Assembly: GCA_021826565.1 (NCBI GenBank)
Contig: JAKAZJ010000114.1
Coordinates: 1-6,539 of the forward strand
Reading direction: 5' to 3'
DNA: 6,539 nucleotides
Source: Pseudomonadota bacterium
GTDB taxonomy: Bacteria; Pseudomonadota; Alphaproteobacteria; Acetobacterales; Acetobacteraceae
The position numbers and the translations under genes were made by a program. Positions 1-5,534 of this stretch are shown piece after piece (position 1 is the stretch's first letter; the number at the start of each line of letters is the position of its first letter). The notes beneath the pieces were generated by a model, which made no database searches, was not told where the DNA came from, and saw nothing but the letters and a program-made list of their open reading frames with translations.

Positions 1-192
1 GAATCGCCGCGCGGCACGCTGTTCTACGCCGTGCACGTCGGCGCCGATGGGCGGCTCGCGCGGGTGAAGATCAAGTCGCCGTCCTATTCCAACTGGCGCG
101 TATTCCCGTTCACCGTGCATGAGACGAACATGATGGATTACGCGATCAACGAGGCGAGTTTCGGCCTCACCATCGCCGGCTGCGCGCGGTAG
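1..192 (+). CDS. C-terminal end of a group-4 hydrogenase/Ehr large subunit (HycE/HyfG/NuoD-like), partial
   Basis: The window opens inside this reading frame; 63 residues and a TAG stop are visible. The stretch around SPSYSNWRVFPFTV, followed by an N..MDYAIN segment, matches the end of HycE/HyfG-type large subunits, which are relatives of complex I NuoD. The gene is followed at once by the matching small subunit and a HyfB-type membrane subunit, which supports the call. In true [NiFe]-hydrogenases the tail carries DPCxxC, two of the four nickel ligands. Here the tail reads SFGLTIAGCAR, with a single cysteine and no CxxC pair. This suggests an energy-converting hydrogenase-related (Ehr) complex that does not hold a NiFe centre, or one processed differently. 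The N-terminal CxxC half lies outside the window and cannot be tested. Confidence 0.72.
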   Translation, partial: ESPRGTLFYAVHVGADGRLARVKIKSPSYSNWRVFPFTVHETNMMDYAINEASFGLTIAGCAR

Positions 193-202
193 GGGGCGGG
201 CG

Positions 203-997
203 ATGGCGCTGTGGACCTTCTTCGGGCTGACGCAGGGCAAAGCGACGACACCCTGGCCGCGGCGTGGCGAGGCCGACGGGCAGGCGGGCGTGCTGGGAAT
301 GCCGCGCTTCGCCCCCGAGCACTGCCAGGAGGGCTGCGCCGCTTGCGCCGAAATCTGCCCGACCGGCGCGATCGCGCCGCGCACGGATGCGCCGGGCGGC
401 ATTGCGGTGGATTACGGCCGCTGCGTGGTCTGCCAGTTATGCACCGAGGCCTGCCCGACGGGCGCACTCAGCCCCTCGCATGACTGGGCCTTCGGCGTGC
501 GCCGGCGCGAAGACCTGGTATGGGCGGAAACGCCGGGGCCCGCCGCCGCCCCGGCGCCCCGCCAGCGCGCCTTCCGCCGCAGCCTGCACATCCGCCATGT
601 CGATGCCGGGTCCTGCAACGGTTGTGAGTCGGAACTGCAAGCCCTCAACAACCCATTCTACAACCTGCACCGGCTCGGCATCTTCTTCACACCCTCGCCG
701 CGTTTTGCCGACCTGCTGCTGGTCACCGGCCCGGTCACCCACGCCATGCGCGCGCCCCTGCGCGCGACCTGGGAGGCGATGGCCGAGCCGCGCTGGGTGA
801 TGGCGATCGGCACCTGCGCCGTCTCGGGCGGGATCGCTGGCGGCGGCTATGCCTGCGGCAACGGGTTGGACGGCGTGCTGCCGGTCGATCTGTACCTGCC
901 CGGCTGCCCGCCCAACCCGGCGGCGATTATCGCGGCGCTGCTGACATTCCAGGGACGGCTGCCGCAGCGCGTGCTTGGAGGCCGCCATGGCGAATGA
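203..997 (+). CDS. Fused HycF-like 2[4Fe-4S] ferredoxin + HyfI/HycG/NuoB-type small subunit
   Basis: This 264-residue protein should carry electrons to the large subunit of a membrane-bound, complex-I-like enzyme. The N-terminal half (about 35-107) is an 8Fe ferredoxin: C41-x3-C45-x2-C48-x3-C52-P and C74-x2-C77-x2-C80-x3-C84-P. Its spacing and the following charged stretch resemble E. coli HycF, but HycF's cysteine-rich C-terminal part is missing. A short Pro/Ala linker (about 110-122) leads to a NuoB-like domain with C138NGC141E, GTC205AVSGG and PGC235PP, so all four ligands of the proximal [4Fe-4S] cluster are kept. In E. coli Hyc and Hyf these are two separate proteins (HycF/HycG, HyfH/HyfI). 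The ATG at 203 follows a G-rich Shine-Dalgarno-like stretch 10 bases after the large-subunit stop. The 3' end overlaps the next gene by 11 bases, which points to translational coupling. Confidence 0.85.
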   Translation: MALWTFFGLTQGKATTPWPRRGEADGQAGVLGMPRFAPEHCQEGCAACAEICPTGAIAPRTDAPGGIAVDYGRCVVCQLCTEACPTGALSPSHDWAFGVRRREDLVWAETPGPAAAPAPRQRAFRRSLHIRHVDAGSCNGCESELQALNNPFYNLHRLGIFFTPSPRFADLLLVTGPVTHAMRAPLRATWEAMAEPRWVMAIGTCAVSGGIAGGGYACGNGLDGVLPVDLYLPGCPPNPAAIIAALLTFQGRLPQRVLGGRHGE

Positions 998-2972
998 GCT
1001 GCTGGCCCTGGCGGCGCTCCTGTGGGCCGCGGGCGGGGCGCTGGCGCTGACCGGGTACGGCATTGGCGTGGCGCGCGCCGCCCTCGGCCTCGGCGCGCTG
1101 GTGGGGATCGGCGCCGCGATCCTGGCACTGCCCGGGGGCACCGCGCCGGTGACTTTGCCGCTCGCCATGGCCGGGGAACATTTCGGCTTCCACATCGCAC
1201 CGGAGGGGCTATGGCTGATGGGGTTCGGTCTGGCCCCCGCCGCCTTTGCCTGCTGGCTTGCCTCACCGGTCCAAGCGGGCCGACCAGGCTGGCTGGTCGG
1301 CGCCGCGTTCAGCCTGCTCGGGGCGCTCGGCGTGTTCGGGATGCAGAACGCCGGCGGCTTCCTGATCGCCTGGGAGGTGATGAGCCTGGGCGGGGCGGTC
1401 ATGATCCTGGGCGAGCGGGTCTCGCTCGCCCCCGGCGTGCCGGTCTTGTTCATGCTCGGGCTGCTGGAGGTCGGTGCGGTGGCGTTGCTGATCGCCTTCC
1501 TCGCGCTGGTCACCGCCTCGGGCCATCTGTCCTTCGCCGGGCTTGCCGCCGGCGGCGCGGCGCTGCCGGGATGGGTCGGAATCGTAGTCGGCGTGCTGCT
1601 GGTAATCGGCTTCGGCGCCAAGCTCGGCCTGCTGCCGTTCTACGAGTGGTTCCCCGCCGCCTATGGCGCCGGCAGCGGCGCGTCCGGGGCGATCCTGTCT
1701 GGCGTCGTGCTGAACGCGGCGTTCTTCGCGCTGTCGCGCGGCGTGCTGGACTGGGTGGCGGGGCCGGGCGCGTACGGGCTCGGGATCTTCATCGTCATCG
1801 TCGGGGTCCTGAGCGCGATCCTGGCGGTGCTGTATGCGTTCCAGCAGGATGACTGGCGCAGCCTGCTGAGTTTTTCCTCGGCCGATAACGCGGCGATCGC
1901 GGTTACCACGCTGGGGGCTGCGTTGATGTTCCGCATGAGCGGCCTGCCGGCGCTGGCCGGGCTGGCCTGGACCGTATCGCTGCTGCACCTGGCCGGCCAC
2001 GCGCTGGCGAAGGGCACGTTGTTCCTGACCGCCGACGGCGTCTATGCCGCCACCGGCCGGTATGAGATCCGCCATTCCCTGCTGCTGCGGCGCACCGCGT
2101 TCGTGTTCGGCGCCGGGGCCTTGTTCGCGGCGATGAGCTTGGCCGCGATGCCGCCGCAGGCCGGGTTCGTCAGCGAGTGGTTCGTGTTCCAGACCGTGTT
2201 CCAGGGCTTCCACCTGCCGGGCATGGGCGGGCGGCTGGTGCTGGCGCTGGCCGGCGCGGGGATCGCTTTGACCGCGGCGGTGGCCTTCGCCACCTTCGTG
2301 AAGCTGTTCGGCATCGGGTTGCTCGGCGCCGGCAACCATGTCTCCGGCCGCGTCGGCGCGGGCGTGGTGGCTTCGGTGGCGGTGCTCGGCGGATGCGTGC
2401 TTGCGCTCGCGGTCGGGATGCCGCTGTGGTTGTCGGCGCTGGCCGAGGCGGCGATGGGCCGGTTCGGCGTCGCGGCGCCGGGGCTGATGCATGATGGGCC
2501 GCTGCTGGTCCCGTTGACCGCCGGTTTCGCCTTCATCTCGCCCAGCCTGCTGGTGATCGTGATGCCGTTGCTGGCGCTGTTGCCGATTGCACTGCTGCTG
2601 GCCGCGCGCGCGGCGCATCCGGTGCGGCGCGCGCCGGTGTGGTATGGCGGCTCCGCACCCGACATCGCGCGCACCGCGACCACCGCGCTCACGTTCTCGA
2701 ACGCGCTCCGCACTTTCTACAGCTTCGTCTATCGGCCGCGGGTGGAGACGAAACGCGAGACGGTGGGGCGCGAGTATTTCGTCACGCGGCTGAGTTTCAG
2801 CCACGAAGTGGCGCCGGTGTTCGGTCCCTGGCTGTTCGCCCCCGCGGTGCGGCTGGTGCGTGGCGCCTCGGCCCGGTTACGCGGATTGCAGTCGGGCCAC
2901 CTCAATTTCTATCTTGGGCTGATCGGGCTGCTGCTCGTGATCATCCTGGCGCTCACCCTTGTTCCACGATGA
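987..2972 (+). CDS. hyfB: Hydrogenase-4 subunit B-type proton-translocating membrane subunit (HyfB/NuoL-like)
   Basis: A 661-residue polytopic membrane protein, close to the usual HyfB length, of the Mrp/NuoL/M/N antiporter-like family. It should move protons or sodium ions across the inner membrane, driven by the redox module encoded just upstream. The residues that form the ion path are visible: E130 in AWEVMSLGG, K212 in GFGAKLGLLPFYEWFP, H334/H338 and K342 in HLAGHALAKGTLF, and K439 in ATFVKLFG. A cytoplasmic loop with YGG and FSNALRTFYSFVYRP (about 550-580) precedes a last hydrophobic helix at the C-terminus, as in HyfB. I chose the ATG at 987, not an in-frame TTG at 975, because GGAGG (977-981) lies at proper distance upstream. 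Only six bases separate its stop from the crcB start. Confidence 0.9.
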   Translation: MANELLALAALLWAAGGALALTGYGIGVARAALGLGALVGIGAAILALPGGTAPVTLPLAMAGEHFGFHIAPEGLWLMGFGLAPAAFACWLASPVQAGRPGWLVGAAFSLLGALGVFGMQNAGGFLIAWEVMSLGGAVMILGERVSLAPGVPVLFMLGLLEVGAVALLIAFLALVTASGHLSFAGLAAGGAALPGWVGIVVGVLLVIGFGAKLGLLPFYEWFPAAYGAGSGASGAILSGVVLNAAFFALSRGVLDWVAGPGAYGLGIFIVIVGVLSAILAVLYAFQQDDWRSLLSFSSADNAAIAVTTLGAALMFRMSGLPALAGLAWTVSLLHLAGHALAKGTLFLTADGVYAATGRYEIRHSLLLRRTAFVFGAGALFAAMSLAAMPPQAGFVSEWFVFQTVFQGFHLPGMGGRLVLALAGAGIALTAAVAFATFVKLFGIGLLGAGNHVSGRVGAGVVASVAVLGGCVLALAVGMPLWLSALAEAAMGRFGVAAPGLMHDGPLLVPLTAGFAFISPSLLVIVMPLLALLPIALLLAARAAHPVRRAPVWYGGSAPDIARTATTALTFSNALRTFYSFVYRPRVETKRETVGREYFVTRLSFSHEVAPVFGPWLFAPAVRLVRGASARLRGLQSGHLNFYLGLIGLLLVIILALTLVPR

Positions 2973-2978
2973 AAGACA

Positions 2979-3362
2979 ATGCAACGCATGTGGACCTATT
3001 TCTTCGTCGCGGTGTTCGGCCTCCTCGGTTGCTGGGCCCGCCTTGCGCAAGCAAGCCTGGTGCAGGCAATCTGGGGCAGCGATTTCCCTTACGCGACGCT
3101 CAGCATCAACCTGATGGGCAGCTTCCTGATGGGATTTCTGTTCATCGAGACGCTGGAACGCCTGACCCTGGCGCCGGCACTGCGCACCGGCGTGTTGACC
3201 GGGTTCATCGGCGGCTACACCACATTCTCCACGTTCCAGATGGAATGTCTGCTGCTGTTCGAGCAGGGGGAGGCGGTGAAGGCGTTCCTGTACCAGGGCC
3301 TGTCGCTGGTGCTTGGTCTCGGCTGCGCCTTCTTCGGCGCCTATATCGCACGCAATCTGTAG
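2979..3362 (+). CDS. crcB: Fluc/CrcB fluoride channel
   Basis: A 127-residue, four-helix membrane protein of the Fluc (CrcB) family. These proteins form dual-topology dimers that let F- leave the cytoplasm. Family marks are all present: GLLGCWAR near the N-terminus (14-21), the pore asparagine N44 in TLSINLMGSF, and the GFIGGYTTFSTF block (75-86). That block holds F83 and F86, matching the phenylalanine box, and G78/T81, matching the central Na+ site. Length is typical (about 125). The start at 2979 sits six bases after the hyfB-type stop, with only a weak GAAAG in front, so translation probably depends on the upstream gene; an ATG at 2988 is a less likely alternative. Unlike many crcB genes it has no fluoride riboswitch directly in front, but two lie downstream at 4560 and 5443. 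Confidence 0.95.
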   Translation: MQRMWTYFFVAVFGLLGCWARLAQASLVQAIWGSDFPYATLSINLMGSFLMGFLFIETLERLTLAPALRTGVLTGFIGGYTTFSTFQMECLLLFEQGEAVKAFLYQGLSLVLGLGCAFFGAYIARNL

Positions 3363-3372
3363 GGAGGCCGAG

Positions 3373-3732
3373 GTGGACGACGAAGTGATGGTCGCGCGCA
3401 TCTACATCCACGAAGCAGACTACGGAAAGCGGAAATCGCTGATGCAGGAAGTGCTCAACATCCTGCACGACCAGCAGCGCATGCAGGGCGTGGTGGTGTT
3501 TCGGGCCATCGCCGGCTTCGGCGACAGCGGCGAGGTCCATGCGGCCGATATCCTCCGTCTCAATGTCGATCTGCCGCTGGTGATAGAGTTCTTCGACCGG
3601 CCCGAGGTGGTGCGCGCGGCGCTTGCGCTGCTCGATCCGCTGGTGCCGGCCGGGCACATCCTGCACTGGAGCGCCACGCGGCATGGTGGCCCGCCCGCGC
3701 GACCGATCGGCAGCAAACCTGGCGGCGACTGA
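3373..3732 (+). CDS. DUF190 family protein (PII-like fold)
   Basis: A 119-residue cytosolic protein of the DUF190 family, small proteins with a predicted PII/ferredoxin-like fold that often sit beside crcB. Family marks are the N-terminal RIYIHEADYGKRKSL (9-23), then VVVFRAIAGFGDSGEVHAAD (40-59) and DLPLVIEFFD (66-75). The start is GTG at 3373, decided by a strong AGGGAGG five bases upstream (3361-3367); the next ATG at 3388 has no such site. The gene begins 10 bases after crcB, so the two are almost surely co-transcribed. The biochemical role is not known. A PII-like fold beside a channel suggests a sensor or modulator of CrcB, but that is inference. Confidence 0.88.
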   Translation: MDDEVMVARIYIHEADYGKRKSLMQEVLNILHDQQRMQGVVVFRAIAGFGDSGEVHAADILRLNVDLPLVIEFFDRPEVVRAALALLDPLVPAGHILHWSATRHGGPPARPIGSKPGGD

Positions 3733-3771
3733 GCGCCCCGCCGGCGCGGTTCTCTCCCGGAGGTCTCGGCC

Positions 3772-4458
3772 ATGAAAGAGATCGCCCTTCCGACACAAGC
3801 GAAACTGACCAGCACGCTGGTGCCCGATCTATCGCTCAGCTATGGCCAGGTGGTCTGGGTGCTGGAAGCCGCGGGTTTCAGCGCGGGCGCGCCTGATATG
3901 ACCTTTCAGCACTATATCAAATCGCTGCGCAAGATCGGCCTTCCGTTCCGGCGCGGCGAACCGGGTCTCGATCACGGCAGACTCGCGCATTACGCCTTCG
4001 ACCACTTGATGGATCTCGCGGTGGCCCTGCACCTGCGGGTCTATGGCACGCTGCCCGATCCGGTGGCGGAAGGGCTGATCGCCGCGCGGGCGACGCTGCA
4101 CGGATTTTACCGGCGCGCCTATTTGGAGCATGCGACCGGGCTAGGCGAACAAACCGAGGTGACCGCCCAGGGTCGAACCGGGTTCGCGATGCGTGGCGTC
4201 TGGCTCGATCTGCGGTTGCGCTATGCTGGCGGGCGCTGTCTGGGTTTCGGCCCGCCGCGGATTTTGTCTCCGTTCGAGGCGCTTCGGGTGTTCGCGACCG
4301 CCGAGGAGGCTGTGCGCACCCAGCCCCCCTTCAACCTGTCGGAGCTGGCGGTCCGGCTGGTGGCGGCGTCGCTGCGGTGCCCCGGGATGCGCGGGGTGCA
4401 TCCGGCCCGGCGCGCGGTGGGACGATCGGCACCAGCGGCGGCTCCATCCCAGCCGTGA
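3772..4458 (+). CDS. Uncharacterised protein with predicted MerR-like N-terminal helix-turn-helix
   Basis: A 228-residue soluble protein that I do not recognise as a named family. Residues about 20-105 look like a MerR-type winged helix: LSYGQVVWVLEAAGF (22-36) as a possible HTH, a TFQHYIKSLRKIGLPF stretch (44-59) in the place of the usual 'ryyir.Ll' recognition segment and wing, then G69RLAHYAF and a leucine-rich helix ending with a YGTLPDPV turn. Residues about 105-200 hold an alpha/beta-looking region of unknown role. The tail after about 205 is Pro/Ala/Arg-rich and probably disordered. GGAGGT (3759-3764) lies seven bases before the ATG. A 39-base gap follows the DUF190 gene, so it may be the last gene of the crcB operon. 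A regulator role, perhaps at the repeated promoters downstream, is inference. Confidence 0.6.
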   Translation: MKEIALPTQAKLTSTLVPDLSLSYGQVVWVLEAAGFSAGAPDMTFQHYIKSLRKIGLPFRRGEPGLDHGRLAHYAFDHLMDLAVALHLRVYGTLPDPVAEGLIAARATLHGFYRRAYLEHATGLGEQTEVTAQGRTGFAMRGVWLDLRLRYAGGRCLGFGPPRILSPFEALRVFATAEEAVRTQPPFNLSELAVRLVAASLRCPGMRGVHPARRAVGRSAPAAAPSQP

Positions 4459-4514
4459 TCGCATCCGTCGCGGGGATCCGGGCGAGCCCTATGACGGTGC
4501 CAGTCGCACGACGC

Positions 4515-4544
4515 TTGACGATTGCGGAACGGAGGCGATAGAGT
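4515..4544 (+). promoter_or_regulatory. Predicted sigma70-like promoter of riboswitch leader 1
   Basis: TTGACG (4515-4520) matches five of six -35 bases. An 18-base spacer leads to TAGAGT (4539-4544), which matches four of six -10 bases. Transcription would start near 4551, just ahead of the aptamer at 4560. The same layout and spacing recurs at 5398-5427, which strengthens both calls. The -35 box and the next 12 bases are identical in the two copies while the -10 surroundings differ. Confidence 0.6.
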
Positions 4545-4605
4545 TTCGAACTGACGAAAGGGGATGGGGTTCCCCGTGTGACCGCCGTTCGGCTGATGAC
4601 CCCTG
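4515..4605 (+). repeat. Duplicated promoter-riboswitch cassette, copy A
   Basis: This stretch matches 5398-5488 without gaps over 91 bases, with 13 differences by hand count. Twelve of them fall in one 18-base block (4533-4550) around the -10 box; the remaining difference is 4580 G against 5463 A. Weaker similarity (10 of 15) continues upstream to about 4500. The even 883-bp offset fits duplication of a whole regulatory cassette. Confidence 0.9.
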
Positions 4606-4606
4606 C
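4557..4606 (+). ncRNA. Fluoride riboswitch (crcB motif), copy 1
   Basis: The RNA matches the crcB-motif consensus: GGGGATGGGGTTCCCC, a short joint, ACCGCC, a small hairpin, then GGCTGATGACCCCTG. Pairings by eye: P1 is GGGG 4560-4563 with CCCC 4572-4575; P2 is GCC 4584-4586 with GGC 4591-4593; the pseudoknot is GGGGUU 4566-4571 with GACCCC 4598-4603 (six pairs, one of them G-U). This is the fold known for fluoride aptamers, in which the pseudoknot closes the F-/Mg2+ pocket. Copy 1 has G at 4580 where copy 2 has the A of the usual AACCGCC. The ATG of the YkoP-like gene follows at 4627, so the switch should control that gene, most likely at translation because no U-tract terminator is seen. Confidence 0.9.
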
Positions 4607-4611
4607 AACGA

Positions 4612-4625
4612 GCGTGGAGGCACGC
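4612..4625 (+). promoter_or_regulatory. Hairpin presenting the Shine-Dalgarno site of the YkoP-like gene
   Basis: GCGTG (4612-4616) can pair fully with CACGC (4621-4625), leaving GAGG (4617-4620) as the loop. The ribosome site GGAGG (4616-4620) therefore lies in the loop and closing pair of a hairpin that ends one base before the ATG at 4627. It is probably part of the riboswitch expression platform, but whether it hides or presents the site cannot be told from sequence. Confidence 0.45.
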
Positions 4626-4626
4626 G

Positions 4627-5361
4627 ATGCAGGTCGTCTGGTCGATCCACCGGGGCGCGCAAGGCACCGCTCACATCGCGGCGGGGGTGCTTTCCGCGAA
4701 CTCCCTCGACGATGCGGTCTGGTATGATGCGGTGCGCCGGACGATTCTGGGCCTGGATCGGTTGCTACAGCGCTATTACGGCGTCGGCGCTTTCACTGAC
4801 GATCCCGCGTGCCTGCTGCGTGTCGCGCCCGGAAGAGCGGCTACGACGGTGCGGCTGGTCGCCGACACGCGGCTCGCGGCGGGAGACCCAATCCTGGAAC
4901 TGCATCTATGGAACGAACAACTGCCGCGCTGTCGTGGCGGTGACGGGCTGGGCTGGGCGGTGCGGTTCCGCACCATGCTCGACCATTCGCTTCGCTTGCT
5001 GGCGACGGAGATCGCGACCGACCCGGCCCTGGCCGACATACGCGCCTTGCGTGCCGATACCGCGTTTGTCACCCGGGGCCGCGGACGCAGGCTGGCGCGG
5101 ATCGCAACAGCGTATGGCTTCGCCGCGCCGACAGGCGACGCCGATGGTACAGTGCGCCTGCACCGCCACCTGGGCGAGGACTTGCTCGTTTGGGCCCTTG
5201 CGCTTGCCTGCAATCCGCTCAGCCTGCGTGGGAAGCCCCTGCGGCGCGAACGCCACGAGCTCTGGATCTCGCACGACGAGCTGTTGCGCCGATATGGCGC
5301 TGCACCGGCGCGCGACGATCGCTTGCCGGCGTCGGTCATGGCCCGGAAGGCGGCTGCCTGA
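4627..5361 (+). CDS. YkoP-like domain protein under a fluoride riboswitch
   Basis: A 244-residue protein resembling the YkoP-like domain, found alone in Bacillus YkoP and at the C-terminus of some polysaccharide deacetylases. Matching points are LDRLLQRYYGVG (43-54), a 'GD.i.eLH..N' core at G86DPILELHLWNEQL, a long helix with HSLRLLATEI after it, and the closing ELWISHDELLRRYG (211-224). I see no signal peptide, membrane helix or deacetylase domain, so this is the stand-alone form. The domain's biochemical role is not established. GGAGG six bases before the ATG fixes the start. Its leader (4515-4626) holds a promoter and a fluoride aptamer, so expression should rise with fluoride. The family call rests on memory of conserved patterns only. 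Confidence 0.55.
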   Translation: MQVVWSIHRGAQGTAHIAAGVLSANSLDDAVWYDAVRRTILGLDRLLQRYYGVGAFTDDPACLLRVAPGRAATTVRLVADTRLAAGDPILELHLWNEQLPRCRGGDGLGWAVRFRTMLDHSLRLLATEIATDPALADIRALRADTAFVTRGRGRRLARIATAYGFAAPTGDADGTVRLHRHLGEDLLVWALALACNPLSLRGKPLRRERHELWISHDELLRRYGAAPARDDRLPASVMARKAAA

Positions 5362-5397
5362 ACGTCTGCGGCCGTACCTCATCCGGTCGCGTGAGGG

Positions 5398-5427
5398 TTG
5401 ACGATTGCGGAACGGCCGGGCTACTCT
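5398..5427 (+). promoter_or_regulatory. Predicted sigma70-like promoter of riboswitch leader 2
   Basis: TTGACG (5398-5403), an 18-base spacer and TACTCT (5422-5427, three of six -10 bases) lie at the same distance from the aptamer as in leader 1. The -10 box is poor on its own; the call rests on the shared -35 block and the matching geometry. Transcription would start near 5434. Confidence 0.5.
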
Positions 5428-5488
5428 GCGAAGCTGACGAAAGGGGATGGGGTTCCCCGTGTAACCGCCGTTCGGCTGATGACCCCTG
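5398..5488 (+). repeat. Duplicated promoter-riboswitch cassette, copy B
   Basis: Partner of the cassette at 4515-4605. The identical parts are the -35 block with 12 following bases and nearly all of the aptamer from 5434. Similarity stops at the end of the aptamer, so the two expression platforms are unrelated in sequence. Confidence 0.9.
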
Positions 5489-5489
5489 T
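5440..5489 (+). ncRNA. Fluoride riboswitch (crcB motif), copy 2
   Basis: This copy is nearly identical to copy 1 and carries the more canonical AACCGCC. Pairings by eye: P1 is GGGG 5443-5446 with CCCC 5455-5458; P2 is GCC 5467-5469 with GGC 5474-5476; the pseudoknot is GGGGUU 5449-5454 with GACCCC 5481-5486. The RppH-like gene starts 46 bases after the aptamer. Downstream, CCTGTC (5485-5490) is complementary to GACAGG (5526-5531), which lies between the Shine-Dalgarno site and the ATG. That pairing uses two bases of the pseudoknot's 3' strand, so the two structures exclude each other. A fluoride-stabilised pseudoknot would thus free the start site, giving translational activation. Confidence 0.92.
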
Positions 5490-5534
5490 CACTATGATCG
5501 GACGCGCCCGCGCGCCCGGGGGAGGGACAGGCCG

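Noticed and set aside
975..986. TTG start for the hyfB-type gene
   Set aside because: The ATG at 987 has GGAGG at correct spacing, while the TTG would place that ribosome site inside the gene.
437..1621. 394-residue minus-strand open frame
   Set aside because: It spans two supported + strand genes, has low-complexity Pro/Ser/Ala composition and no recognisable domain.
1263..2804. 513-residue open frame on the minus strand opposite the hyfB-type gene
   Set aside because: Its product is dominated by Arg, Gln, Glu and Ala without domain motifs. It mirrors a well-supported membrane protein on the + strand and is a common artefact at high GC.
3733..3747. GCGCC/GGCGC hairpin just after the DUF190 stop, as a terminator
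   Set aside because: The stem has only five pairs and is followed by GGTTCTCT, with no run of T. It cannot be supported as an intrinsic terminator.
5376..5395. CCTCA/TGAGG inverted repeat after the YkoP-like gene, as a terminator
   Set aside because: The stem is short, the loop is ten bases and no T-run follows. It also abuts the promoter of leader 2.
4193..5401. 402-residue + strand open frame
   Set aside because: It crosses the end of one gene, the riboswitch leader and the YkoP-like gene in another frame. Its Arg/Cys/Trp-rich product looks like a frame shadow.
5501..5526. GC-rich palindromic stretch after aptamer 2, as a transcription terminator
   Set aside because: There is no U-tract; the region ends in the Shine-Dalgarno site, so a translational mechanism fits better.
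5190..5534. Longer start for the Nudix gene
   Set aside because: The extra residues would be encoded by the 3' part of the YkoP-like gene and by the promoter and riboswitch. The ATG at 5535 has a good Shine-Dalgarno site.
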